DNA of 64,000 nucleotides from Chelonoidis abingdonii. Its lineage: Eukaryota; Chordata; Testudines; Testudinidae. The DNA is taken from positions 63,774,262 to 63,838,261 of the forward strand of contig NC_133773.1 in NCBI RefSeq assembly GCF_003597395.2, given 5' to 3'. Of the stretch, positions 1 to 12,000 are shown piece by piece. The notes below the pieces were generated by a model. That model had not been told where the DNA came from, did no database searches, and saw only the letters and a program-made list of their open reading frames with translations. The first letter of the stretch is position 1. Each line of letters opens with the position of its first letter. The position numbers and the translations under genes are program-made.

Positions 1-3000
1 TTCACTGACTATTTAATAAAGGCCAATGACTGGCTAATTGTGGGCCAATTATATTTTTTCAGTAATTGATAGACTATATGATGATGATCATCACCGAATC
101 TGAGAATAAATTTTATTATGCAATATCCTAAGGAAATGTCCCTAGAAACGTCCTGCCATCCATATTGCAAAGAAGAAATGGATACGTTTGACAACATAGC
201 CCATTGCTCGTTTGACATTTACTGGAGGACATCCCACTGATCTGCATGGAATGGCTAGAGAGGCACTCAGCACCTCAGAAAATCAGGAAGTAAGTTTGCC
301 ACAGGATAGATAGAGGGAGGGTTTGCACAATACAAGCAAGTACAGAAATATAAACCTTGAAACCCTTCTGGTGCTGAGCACCTTCTACATATTGTTGAGG
401 GTCCTAAACTCACACTGAAGGCATGTAATACCTCAATGCATAATAAAAGTTTCAGTGCTTCTTCTCCTGTTACTGTACTTGTCTTTGTTGGGTAAAAGTC
501 AGACACACAGCCTGCCCCTGGATTTCACTCCTTAGCCCTAGTGTGGGACACCTGTATGAAGTGCAACATTTCTGGCTTTGAGGGGATATCTGAATGTCAC
601 CATACATGAGTCCATGATCAGTTTACAAAATTAATCTCATTTATGAAAAGCAATAATAGGAATTATGTTTAAAACTTTCAATAAATATAGTCGATTATAT
701 GACGAGAGTGAGTTTTGAGTTTACTTTTTAATAGTCTATATGTAAGTTCAATGTATAACTGAACTGCACTTTTAGGCTCTGCTTTTCATCCTAGCTTTAT
801 CTGAGCTTCTGTGTTTGGGTTGGCAATTTTACAGATTCAAAGGATTGAAGGAGCAATTTTGCATATGCAAATACATGATTTCATTTAGATATGTAATTGG
901 GAATAAAAACAGGTCAGGGTTAAGGTCTGCATCCCCTGGACCTCCATACTGGAACTACTCATGCTAGTAAGCACGAGGCTTGGAAATTAGTACGTTTAAG
1001 ATCACTTCCTAAATCCTGCACTGGCCTTTACAATCTCTAATTTCTATGATCTAGAAATTTGCCCGTTGCTATAGATGAGTAGAACTTTGGTTCATCAAGG
1101 CAGATATTCTGTTTCCAGTGTGGGCATATCTTCCTTTCCCCTAGCCAAACCTCACTGTGTGAATCTTCACACCAACAGTCTGACTGTCTCATATACATAG
1201 CTTAAATTTTCTAGCAACACTGTAGAGTATGCACTCAGATAACTATTTATTAAAAATCTATACGCTTACTTTTTTATTTTTCATTGTAAGCTTTCAATAG
1301 GCTTGGGCCATGAGCCAGTCATTCATTAATTTCCAGGAAATACCCTGCAACTTGATCACTGTTGCATAAAACTATAATGCAACGATTAATTTTGCCTGTA
1401 CATCAGCATAAATCATTATGACCTCTTTAATTTTACTTTATAATTCATATTGTAAAACACTGACATGTACCACAAATCTATATTTTCCAAACTACTGTAA
1501 CCATTCTGATACTGGCATCTTTCTGACTAGCAGCCAAGTTAATACTTCAAGGGATGCACATACAGTATGGATTCAACCCAGCAACATGCTAGGCACTCTG
1601 GTCCTGATCTAGAGAAACACTTGTGCACATGCTTAACTTTATGCATGTGAGTAGCTCTTATCAATTTCATGTGATTCCTCAAAATTAATAATTTGTTAAA
1701 ACAGAAACAAAGAATTAAAAAGTTCACACCAAACACTAGCATGTGCACAAGTCTCCTGATGACTTCACATATACTGACTTCAGTGGTAACCATATGCATG
1801 CATCTGAAGACAGACTTTGGCCCTTTGACAGCAGAAAAACAAAAAAGCCCTTTCAATGCAGTTTGTGGATAAATGTTTTGTACCAAGGACCTTTGTATTG
1901 CAAACAAAACGTACCACTGCTCTGTCTGTTCAGTATTGTGTTTGATTTAATTTACTCAAAACCATAACCACACACCACACATTAAAGAACACCTCCTTCA
2001 GCGGACACATATATTCAACATGCTTAAAATATACAATTATTCCCAGCTAGACAGAAGTTTTTTATATTTCTTGGACATTTAACTATTTTACCTTTATAAT
2101 GTGTTACCAGAAAGTTTATCTATAGAACTGAAACATTTAAAAAATATTTGTATGTTAGTCACAGAATTAGTAAACATGGTGAATTAACTATATGTGGTCA
2201 CTTTCAAGTCTCAGCCATACTGATTATCTTCTTTATCACGCCAGGCCCAAAAATACACATAGAACTAGATTCTGCATTTCTTATTCATACTGAGTAGAAT
2301 CTATTTGTGCAGTAGTCTATAGAAATCAATGGGAATAGACTGGTGAGTAAATTCAACATGAGTAAAGGCTATCAAATATGGTTAACATTAAAAAAGAATG
2401 CTTCTTGCTTTAGCACTTATATTTTGGAACACAGTAGTATTACATGGCTATCAATTTTCCCTGCACAGATAGAGTCTCTAATAGCCCATTTTAAATTAAT
2501 CCTGACATCTTTGATGGTCTTTCGACATGAAGAAATGGTGTTCTTTTGCCATCCTGACATTTTACTTCCCACTGAGTTCAGAACAAAGGTGATTCACCTG
2601 TGCTTCAGTTGCCCACTTAGGGAAGCTTTACAGTTTCTTTGCCCTACCAGATAACATGAATCAGAATCTAGCCCATTATACCACCTGATTTTTACTATTT
2701 TGCTGATGCGGTCATAAAGTTCTAGTACACTAGAGAAGCATGAGTTTACTTTACTGAAGCCATGCTCATGTGCCTTTATTGTATTGTGTTAATCTAATGT
2801 AGGTGTTTTCAATTCTATGTTAATTATCATTTGAAATAATTTACCTGATATTCTAGTAAGGTTTATTGTGCAGTAATTCCTAGGATCACACCTACTGCTT
2901 CTACCAAAGATAGAAATGTTACTAGTTTAATACATAATCTAATATACTTTAAAAATAATATTAAAAGGGAAAAATTCATTTGGGTCTCTACATTTTTTAA

Positions 3001-3522
3001 AAAGAATGTACACATGTACAAAACCTGCACTTTCAAAGACATGTAGACATATAGACACGTGAACTGGGAACTGTAATTATGCATGTCTGTCTACTTACTG
3101 AATATCAAGACCTTCATATGATGTTGAATGGTAAGGTACGCCACTGAAGGATAATTTTTAAGGCATAAGGACAAGGGGGCATTACCAAGGTTTAGATTGC
3201 AGCCACAAATAACTCCATTTCCTGATTCCGAATGCCCTGTCTCTTAGGATTAATGTTTCATGAACATTATTTTTTGCTTGGAATGAGGCGTGCAATTTTC
3301 CAGGAGATTTCTTCTTTGTGTAGGCTGAGATTCTTCCTTTGGTGCCTACCGAAAAGCTGAAAGGTATGGTGGGCTGCTATCCAGCATGGGGACCCAGGAA
3401 AAGTTCTGTCTAGAATTCCTTCTTCATTCAGCTTCTGAGATGCAAGTACCAAACTTTTACTCTTGGAGAGTGTATCATGTCCCTGATATTTCCTTGGCTG
3501 GCTACACTGATTGATATGAAGG
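1..3522. other. AT-rich intergenic DNA, no gene seen
   Basis: No open frame here is long or protein-like, and I see no exon with flanking splice sites. The DNA is AT-rich. Short stretches resemble old dispersed amniote repeats, for example around 1600-1660, where an 'acatgcttaactttatgcatgtgagtag'-type inverted motif occurs. The segment near 265-300 (cacctcagaaaatcagg) resembles another old repeat. GUCY1A1 commonly lies upstream of GUCY1B1 in vertebrates, but none of its exons were recognised here. Confidence 0.6.
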
Positions 3523-3901
3523 TGTGACAGGGTGCTGGCTAGGAAACTCTGAGCCAGACCTCTGTCACGTCAGCTCCAATCAGGAAAGGGAAATTGGAAC
3601 TGGCTGAGTAAGCCCAGCCCTCAGTGGCAAATAGGAACGGCTGCCAGCCTCGATAGCCAGGGGCTACATAAAGGCTGGCAGGAAGGAAGCCAGGGGGAGC
3701 TGGGGCCTGCTCTTTCTTGCTGGCTGTAGAAGGTAGCAATCCCTGAGGCTGTAAGCCTGATTCTGAAATGTAGCTACAAGGTTGTGGGAACTTGTACTGT
3801 AAATAAAGGGCACAGGTGATTGCACCAAAGCAGAGGTCTCTGGCTGGTTTGTGGGTGCAGAAGTGGCAGAAGATAGAAGGGCCCACTGGTGCCCTGTTAC
3901 A
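3523..3901 (+). repeat. 5' LTR
   Basis: A 379-bp LTR with TG...CA ends. It contains a TATA-like motif (gctacataaagg, about 3664) and a polyadenylation signal (tgtaaataaaggg, about 3799), followed by a GT-rich tail. The segment from about 3740 to 3901 is repeated at 5450-5598 in the same orientation, which is what identifies it as an LTR. The two copies differ by many substitutions, so the insertion is old. Confidence 0.8.
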
Positions 3902-3903
3902 TG

Positions 3904-3921
3904 TTGGGGCTTGTCTGGGAT
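3904..3921 (+). other. Primer binding site, tRNA-Pro-like
   Basis: Directly after the 5' LTR comes ttggggcttgtctgggat. It matches the tRNA-Pro primer binding site typical of many vertebrate retroelements at 15 of 18 positions by eye. Its place two bases after the terminal CA of the LTR supports the call. Confidence 0.7.
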
Positions 3922-4149
3922 CTTGAACCAGTGGATGTGGTTGGTAGCCTGGAGATGGAGGAGACCTAGCAATGGCTCATCAAATAATAGGAGCAGATGC
4001 AGGAGGCCCTGTCAGGCTTCCAGCAGTACCACCAAGCCGAGAGACAGGCCTTGCTAACTTGGCAGGCAGGAAAACCTACAGGACTTTATAAAAGAGCAGG
4101 CCAGCATGCAGCAGCAACTCCTGCAATGAATGGTGAGTCCCACAGTAGC

Positions 4150-5105
4150 GGATGGCACCTGGCTTGGCACTCTGTAAAATGGGCCCAATAGATGATCCAG
4201 ATGCCTTCCTTGGTATGTTTGAGCGGGTAGCCATGGGTGTCAGATGGGATAGGGCAACCTGGGTCCTAAGTTTTGCTCCTTACCTGGTGGGAGAAGCTCA
4301 AGAGGCCTACGTTGCCTTGAGTGAGGAACAGGCCTGGAACTATGAGATGGTGAGGTGGGGCCATCCTAGACTGGGTGGGCTTGTCAGCAGAGATACCACC
4401 AAAAGTTCTGGTTGGCCCGATGGATGAGGGCTATGTGGCCCTGGGCATTCACCCAGAGACTGATGGACTGGGCCACCCAGGGCCGGCTCCAGGCACCAGC
4501 AAAGGAAGCAGGTGCTTGGGGCGGCCAGTGGAAAGAGGCGGCACGTCCAGGTCTTTGTCAAAAATTCAGTGGTGGGTCCCTCACTCTCTCTTGGAGGGAA
4601 GGACCCACCGCTGAATTGCCACCAAAGAATGAAGCGGCACGGTAGAGCTGCGGCCGAAGTGCTGCCGATCGCGGCTTTATTTATTTATTTAGCTTCACCA
4701 CTTGAGGTGGCAGAAAAGCTGGAGCCGGCCCTGGGGCCACCCGCTGGCTGAGGCCTGAGGTGCAAACGGTGGAGCAGATAATGAGCACCCTTTTCCTAAA
4801 ACAACTGCTAAGGCACCTCCCTGACAATATCCAAGTCTGGGTCAGGTGACATCAGCCAAATATGGTCTATGCAGCCATCAAGTTGACGGAGGAGTACACT
4901 GAGGAAGCCATTCCCTGAAGGGAGGGCCAACCCCATAAAGACAGAGAGTTGGGAAAGAAACTGAGGGAACCCCTTCCTGAGAAAGGCCCTGATAAAAAGG
5001 AAGAACCCCAAGGAACTCCCAGTAGAGCCAGTATGATTGTTTGCTGGCAGTGTGGGAGGTCAGGACATAAAAAGGGGGACTGCCCAGATATGGAATATGG
5101 GTAGA
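4150..5105 (+). pseudogene. Broken gag: SCAN-like capsid plus CCHC zinc knuckle
   Basis: The frame from 4152 contains a capsid-like stretch with DDPDAFLGMFERVA and then a GEAQEAYVALS motif. This is the pattern of gypsy-type gag capsids from which the vertebrate SCAN domain arose. After the hAT insertion the homology resumes at about 4750 (VEQIMSTLFLKQLLRHLP) and stops at a TGA near 4847. A zinc knuckle of the form CX2CX4HX4C lies at 5042-5083 (CWQCGRSGHKKGDC). The reading frame is interrupted by stops, shifts and the hAT insertion, so it is a dead gene. In an intact element this protein would package element RNA. Confidence 0.75.
4478..4733. mobile_element. hAT-type MITE inserted in gag
   Basis: A 256-bp element with perfect 15-bp terminal inverted repeats (CAGGGCCGGCTCCAG and its complement). 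It is flanked by a perfect 8-bp target-site duplication, gggccacc, at 4470-4477 and 4734-4741; 8-bp duplications are the hallmark of hAT transposases. Inside is a second inverted pair around 4565-4617 (cagtggtgggtcc / ggacccaccgctg) that could form a hairpin. It has no coding capacity, so it must have been moved by a transposase acting from elsewhere. It is younger than the LTR element it interrupts. Confidence 0.9.
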
Positions 5106-5439
5106 CTGAATTTTGTGGCTAGACTAATGCTAGGGGATGGACAAGAGGGAAGAGGCTGTTCACCATACCAGTGAGCGTAGGGAGGAGACCTCATAGGGGC
5201 TGGTGGATAGAGCTTCAGCCTGCTCACTTGTCCAGAGGGGTCTGATAAACTGCCCTGGATAATTCCAGGTGCACAGATGGCCCTGGAGTGTATCCATGGG
5301 GACAGGAGATGTGGCCCAGGTGCCCCTAGAAGTGTGAGGTAGCTTTAAATGGAAGCAGGTTGGGATAGTACCCTGTTGTGTTAGATAGATTGAGGCCCTC
5401 CCCCAGAGGGAAAAAGAAAAGAGGAGCTATAGGCTGCTC

Positions 5440-5598
5440 TCCCCTGCTGGCTGCAAGCCTGATGCTGTCTGTCGCTACAAGGTGGTGGAATTTGTACTGT
5501 AAATAAAGGGCCTGGGTGATTGCACCAAAGCAGAGGTCTCTGGCTGGTTGTGGGCACAGAAGTGGCAGAAGATAGAGGGGCCCACTGACACTGTTACA
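5440..5598 (+). repeat. 3' LTR, truncated
   Basis: It repeats the end of the 5' LTR: gctggctg-aagcctgat, ttgtactgtaaataaaggg, tgcaccaaagcagaggtctctg, and the terminal cactg-ttaca. The first part of the LTR (TGTGACAGGG...) is missing. Upstream, a purine-rich run (gagggaaaaagaaaagagg, about 5406) may be what is left of the polypurine tract. Confidence 0.75.
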
Positions 5599-8500
5599 GA
5601 GGGTGAAAGCATAATTTTTCCCGTATCTTACCCCTTTCAGGCAACTAATACTCATTAGGACACCATGAGCAGGGACTGTGCCAACAATGGGATTTTGGCT
5701 CCTACTTCACCCATCCTGGGTTAATTCCTTATCTGGCCCACACTGCTCGTATAATTATTGAACACTAAACATTGATGTGAAAAACAATAAAAAGAAGTGT
5801 TTAAAATACTGGATGTCTAGTTTGGTTTGCAAATTGGGACCAACAGCAGTTAATCACCCTACTAGATTTTGTTATATAGATCCTGTAATACTGTGCACAC
5901 CACAGGAAAACTCCCTAGGCTTGCATAATTTTTTACTTTACTGTTCACAATTTAGGAGAGAATATACTGGCTGGCTCCAATTGCCTCATGAATTAGCAAC
6001 CTGGCTGTCATACAGAGGTAAGTTCTGATTTATTGAGTAAAGGCCTCTGCAAATTGCTTGCCAAACCAATTGATGTTCATAAGGTTACTCCCACTGTGGC
6101 TGATCACCACAGAAGTTGAATACTGTCATTGCAACAGATTTTCCAAGTGAAATATACTGAATATTGATTTGTGTGCGTTGCAGCATGAAACAGAATAGCA
6201 TGTGGGCCCTGGTATTGCCTTTAAAGAAGAAATACAACAACCCAGCTTTAACACTGTAATGAGAATGAGAGATGATGGCCCCATTTTCCATTCATATTAC
6301 AATAACTGTCATTCATGATCTGTCATTTTCTATTCTTGTTAGACTCTTATTTTGTAAGGGTGAGATCTTCAGCACCCTAAATCCCAAGTAAGCTGCAGGA
6401 TGTGTTCAGTCACATCATAGAATCAAAAATCAACCACCCCATAGAATTCCCAGTATAAAGACAGCCAGAGGAGGTATTAGCTTTTTGCTTTTCTTATAAT
6501 TTGCTGGGCTAGATATTCCTGTTTTCTCTATTGGCTGAGCAAACTGTTAGGAAGGTGTGGAATAATTCAGCCATTCAAAAGCAGAAGATTTTAAAGGGGA
6601 TAATGTTGCATAAAATGACACAGTTTTGGAAACAGACTCAAATATGCATTTCTAAAGCACATGCCTGAGACATTTGTCTTTATTTCTATTTCACAACAAT
6701 ACAAACAAAAACCGCTCCACCCAGACAGAAGCAATAACACTGATAACTGCCCAGCAGTTCACTACCTTACAGGGATGTTCTAAGAATACATGCATTAAAA
6801 GATTCTGAGGCGCTCAGCTACTATGGTAATGAGGGGCCATATAAGGCTTCAGATGGATAGATAACAGCATTAAATACCAATGTACAAATTCATTAAATCT
6901 GCCAACCAGCAGCATCAAATAACCAAATGGAGATAAAAGTGGCTGAGGTAAGTTAAGGGACCAGTCAGTGTGACAAAAACAAATTCTACTCACAGTACTG
7001 CACGCTTGGAGCTTACTGCTTTATTCAACTGCATAGCAACACTGAATGGGGGAGAAAACTTCCCCTACCAAAAGGGGACATAATATGGTGTCTGAGCATG
7101 GTCCCATTCCATAATACCCTGGTAACCCAGTTAACCCCATGATGACCACTTTACTACAGCCAATCAATAAATTAAGACTCAAGAGCCCAAGAAAGCCCCT
7201 CACAACTTCATTCTATTCATAATCTTAGTTTCATTTTGCCTCCAAAACGGTATCAAATAAATGGCTCACTGTATTTTGCAAGCTTAATTTTTTATACTTA
7301 AGTTTTACATACTTAATTTTTGGTATTCACATTTGAATCAATGGGATTACACCTGTATAAGTGAGAAAAATTTGGCCCCTGTTATTTTATATATTTTTTT
7401 AAATGTGCTTAGAGGCCCTTGGATAAACAATTAACATCTATTAAAAGATTTGAATAAGTAATTAAGAGTCTTTATAATTAAGAAAATTTGGGACTGTCAT
7501 GTTGTGAACCTATTACTCGTCATGGTGAGCCTTATGCAAACCGCTCCATTGAAAACAATGTGATCACCTGTGTAAATGAATGCTCACCAACATGAATGAG
7601 TTGCACAATCTAGTCCTTAATGCTCATACAGCACTTAACACACAGAAAATAAATTGCTACTAGCTTTTTTAATACTTTCTTAGCTCATATATTGTTATAA
7701 CTTAAATAATCATCCCCCTGATTTCAAATGGTCATGACTCTCTGGAAAAAAACCTCCTTATCTGCTGAAATTTTCCATGCTCATTATCAGCCCAATGGTG
7801 ATTTTATTTTTGGAAGGCCAAATCCATTCACTCATTTTTATAATATGGAAAGGTAAAATAATTACACTTTTCAAATGTTAAGGTTGTTTTCTGGTCATGC
7901 ACAACTCAAAAATGACTAAATTTAAATAACACAGGGATTTTTCTAAGACAGATGGTCAGCTATTCAGTGGGTTATAAGGTTCATTTGCCACTATTTCAGA
8001 AACTGTTTTATTTTACTCAGTAAACCTTGATAAAGGTCTGAAGGTCAAACTGGTGGTGATATGATTGTTTCACAGATTCTTGTTTTGTTTGTTTTTTGTG
8101 TGTGGGTTGTTTTTTTTTAGCATAACCTTGTAGTCCTGCAGTCTCTGGCTCTACTTCCTATTTATCATGCAGCTGTTATTCTTACAGAGTTTCAGTGGCA
8201 CATATACTGCTTTGTGTTATGATGCTCTCTCATTTAAACAATGGCAAATTATATTTACAGCATCTTCTGAATTGCTGATCTACAGATCTTTTGTCTGTTA
8301 ATTCAGTGTTTGGTCTAGTGTCTGAACAGGTACAGTAGATTTTTTTTCAGACTGAAGCAAACCTTACCACAATAAACAGTGCATTCTGCTGACCATAGAT
8401 TAGTTGAACTACAGTATTTTTGGCTCTCATGTTTAGGAGCTAAATGAAGATTTAGCTGAACACAAGGAAGAAATAGTTTAATTATAAACATATCTACAGT

Positions 8501-9114
8501 GGGCCATTATTGTGCCATCAATTTTTTAGCAGACTCCCTATTGCAATCAATGGGGGATCTGTTAGAATATTGATGGCATAATATTGCCATTATGAGAACA
8601 TGCAATCTGTTCTGTTTTAAACAGAGGAAAAATTTGCCTGAGTAAGATCTAAGGGGGTGTGTGCAGTGGGTAAACTGTAGATTTTGTTTCAATGTATCCC
8701 AGAAGGATATAAGAAACAAAACTCTTTAGGTTTTGCCAGCAAATTGTATATTACATGAAACAGAAATGATATTAGAAACCTCCTGTATAATACAAGTAAC
8801 CCAATAAAACCAGTGATATAATCACTCAATGATCTCCTTTTTGCCCTCTCCAAGCAGCACCGTACTGGCAAGAAAGTCCTGCACTGAGGACATAAAAGCC
8901 TTAATTCCTCTTTTCTTACTCATGATTCCTGAAGATTAGCAGTATCCATTCTAGGAAGATCACGATGTGTACAATATTATATACATTGTTTGTCCTTTTT
9001 CCTTTTATTTCTCAGGAATCTTCTGTATCTGTTATTCTCCAAATCATCAAAAGGAGAGTGAGAACATAGAACACTTGTTAGGTTGCCAAGATTGTTAGGT
9101 TACCTCTGTTTGCA
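5599..9114. other. AT-rich intergenic DNA with old SINE pieces
   Basis: No gene is seen. At about 6797-6865 a MIR-like tail is readable (gattctgaggcgctcagctac, then tatggtaatgaggggccatataag), a pattern common to reptile SINE copies. At 8078-8120 there is a T/G-rich low-complexity tract. The rest shows no structure I can name. Confidence 0.55.
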
Positions 9115-9266
9115 AGAAGCTGAAAATGGGTCACACGGGATGGATCACTTGATGATTACCTGTTCTGTTCATTCCCTTTAAAGCACTTGGCATTGGCCAC
9201 TGCTGGAAGACAGGATACTAGGCTAGATGGACCATTGGTCTGACCCAGAATGTCTATTCTTATGTT
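9115..9266 (+). mobile_element. CR1 LINE, 3' end fragment
   Basis: The piece runs through 'gatggatcacttgatgatta', 'cactgctggaagacaggata', and 'gctagatggaccattggtct', ending in 'ctattcttatgtt'. This is the characteristic 3' untranslated end of a turtle-type CR1 LINE. The same sequence is found reversed at 15229 onward. Only the 3' end is present, as is usual for 5'-truncated CR1 copies. A purine-rich tract follows at 9363-9440. Confidence 0.8.
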
Positions 9267-9440
9267 GGGATTTTAATTTTGAACCACTGGATCATTATGA
9301 CCTTGCTGTCTTTAATAGTTTGATACCCATGCTTTTGTTTTACTTCCCACCTCCCAAAATGCCTCTTACAAAGGGGAGGGGAGGGTGCAGAGGAGGGAAG
9401 AAGGAGAGAGAGGAATAGCAGGAGGGAAGGGAGTGACCTA

Positions 9441-10079
9441 GAACCAGCTATCATGCTACTCAAACCAGCATGTTTCTCAGCATCTAGAGGCTCAGACTCA
9501 GATTCCTAGTTCCTGTGTTTCACATGTGCTGCGGGAATTCCTCAACTGCCTTAAGAGGGCAGCTTTAAAGTCCCTGTAAAATGCTAACCATTACCTGAGC
9601 TGCTCCTCCTGGCCAGAGGTCACTCTGCAGCTCCCTGCCTGTCTTTTCCCTCTGCAGGGCCCTTAACTCTACAAAGTCTGTCTCATCAATAGCAGCTCTC
9701 CTTGAGATCTGATTTTATTATATCTCAGTTCCAAAAAAACAAACACACAAACTGTCCCAGTCAGCTTTTAGCTGGGCACACAGTCTGTTTTCCCAGAGGA
9801 ATTATCCTTTGCTGGTCTCTGAGCACTTAGAGAAAATGCAGGGCCTGACCCATCTCTAAAACTTGTAGCTCTATATTCAAACCCAGCCCCATCTCTCTTT
9901 CTCGAGGGCCACTGTAGGAGACTCTTCTCTCCCTACAGCTTCACTCTGTAGTTCTGCTGTTCCTGACACTTTCTAACTCTCCTTATACCAATTCTGTTCC
10001 CTTTCAGTTTTGCTCTCACTGAAATTTACTCAGACCCTCTATAGCCTAGGTGTATTCCCACCTTCTTAACTAGCTCAAC
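9441..10079. other. Unassigned intergenic stretch
   Basis: No coding signal is seen. Base composition is more pyrimidine-rich than nearby (ctctgcagctccctgcctg, ctcttctctccctacagc). It may be an old LTR fragment, but I found no ends or partner copy in the window. Confidence 0.4.
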
Positions 10080-10082
10080 TAA

Positions 10083-11997
10083 GGCCTGGTCTACACTACA
10101 CGTTTAAACCAATTTTAGCAGCGTTAAACTGATTTAACTGCACACCCGTCCACACTATGAGGCCCTTTATATCGATATAAAGGGCTCTTTAAATCGATTT
10201 CTGTACTCTTCCCCAACGAGAGGAGTAGTGCTAAAAATCGGTATTACCATATCAGATTAGGGTTAGTGTGGCCACAAATCGAGGGTATTGGCCTCCAGGC
10301 TGTATCCCACAGTGCACCACTGTGACCNNNNNNNNNNNNNNNNNNNNNNNNNNNNCCAGGGCACGCGGTGTGCGCTGCAGCCCAAATCCAAAAAGAGTTC
10401 CACCGATGGACCGTACAGGAAAATACTGGATCTGATCGCTGTATGGACAATACACCTAAGATCTGTTATCTAGTCAGGAGCTCACCATGTTACAGAAGAC
10501 AAGATCAAAGCGTTTGAAAATTCTCCAATACCAGTGCTGTTGACAGGTATGGAAAAGGTCCACAAGAATCAAAGGACACTCTGGAACGGGGAGGGAGTTA
10601 CTGGGACTACAGCTAATCCCACAGTCAACGCGAGCTTCAAAAACTTTGCATTCTTAGCGCTTCCCAGGGCGTTCAGTTATCAAACAAATATGCTGGCGGG
10701 TCAGTATAGGGCGAGAGCGTCGTCAAATTTACTCCCCCACCCACCGACGAAACAAAGAGCAGAAAGTAATATTGGTCTGCGACTTTTGTCAAATCCGTCA
10801 CAGGTGCGCTCCTGTCTACTTCAAGGAGGCTGCAATGTAGACGCGTTGCGCGCGCCATGGAAATGAAGCAGTAACGCTCCGTCGCCCTCCCCTGGTGTCA
10901 GACCAGTACAATAGCACTGCACTCATCTTCCCATCACCATCGAACGGCCCCCCCTGAAGTCCGCTCCTTGGCTGTGCCTCAGGATAAGAGTCGGCCGGAG
11001 GGCACCATGAAGTAAAAAAATAGACAGATCTCGCCTCTCCCCCGCCACCGCTTAGCATGCCGGAGTGTCCAACGCACACCGGGAGCGCCCCCCTCATCGT
11101 ATCCCACTAACCAAATCATTGCGTTGCTTCCTATTCCTCAGGGCGAATTCGTATAACTTCATATAGCAAATTAGGGACACGGCCAGAGCCGTAAAGCCCA
11201 GGAAGGTTTGGCGCGAGAGGGGACAAACGGTTGGGGTGCAGTGGCACAACCCCGTGAATGTCCTACTGTACCACATTTCTGCGGATCTGACACAGAGAGA
11301 AGCAGCTGGCTCTCTATACACTGAGTTCCAAATACAACGCCACCTCTGCCCACATATTCTAAGGCAGGCACGACTCCATTGTACACATAAAGAAGGGAGA
11401 CCTCCGAGGGAGTATTCCAGTGCACTTGTGCCCGCCCCGGCCGATCCAGCCAGGGGGCACCCATATAGCAGCAGACAAAAGAAGGAAGATAACCAGCACT
11501 TATGCCCAATTTAAACACAAACCAAGACAGATGGTACAGAACGACTGAAAACCATCTCTGCTATCATGCAAAAGCAAATGAATGCTGCTGTGTAGCGCTG
11601 GAGTATAGCCTCTGTCCGTGGCATCCAGTACACATACAGTGACTGTAAAAAAAAAAAACTGAATGGGCTCCATGGTTGTCTGCCGTTGCTTTCCCAGAGG
11701 AAGGAAGGAATGACGACATTTACCCAGAACCACCCACGACAATGATTTTTGCCCCATCGGCCACTGGGCTCTCAACCCAGAATTCTAAGGGGCAGGGGAG
11801 ATTGCCGGAATTATGGGATAGCTACGGAATAGCTACCCACAGTGCAATGCTCCGGAAATTGACGCTAGCCTCAGACCATGGACGCACACAGCCGAATTAA
11901 TGTGCTTAGTGTGGCTGCGTGCACTCGACTTTATACAATCTGTTTTATAAAACCGGTTTATGTAAAATCGGAATAATCCCATAGTGTAGACGTACCC
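10083..11997 (+). mobile_element. Non-autonomous PIF/Harbinger-like transposon, copy 1
   Basis: The ends are inverted repeats (GGCCTGGTCTACACTA at 10083 and TAGTGTAGACGTACCC ending at 11997). They are flanked by the 3-bp duplication TAA at 10080-10082 and 11998-12000. Three-base duplications with a T-A type target fit PIF/Harbinger transposons. Near the left end is the palindrome tatatcgatata. At about 1.9 kb it has no transposase-like frame, so it is a passive copy. The interior contains a gap of unknown bases. The same family recurs at 18170-18540 and 55851-60045. Confidence 0.75.
10328..10355. other. Assembly gap (28 N)
   Basis: A run of 28 unknown bases lies inside the left part of Harbinger-like copy 1. 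The length is probably a placeholder or estimate. Frames crossing it are meaningless. Confidence 0.95.
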
Positions 11998-12000
11998 TAA

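Larger units (their letters stand above)
3523..5598 (+). mobile_element. Internally deleted LTR retrotransposon (gypsy-like)
   Basis: The element starts with TGTGACAGGG at 3523 and ends with TTACA at 5598. In order it holds a 5' LTR (3523-3901), a tRNA-Pro-like primer binding site, a broken gag with a SCAN-like capsid and a CCHC zinc knuckle, a short stretch that may be the start of the protease region, and then the 3' part of a second LTR. Reverse transcriptase, RNase H and integrase are absent, so the pol region has been lost. A hAT element (4478-4733) is inserted in gag. I see no clean target-site duplication. Gag of this type is known from Ty3/gypsy elements of vertebrates, and the SCAN domain of zinc-finger proteins is derived from such a capsid. 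It cannot move by itself. Confidence 0.8.
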
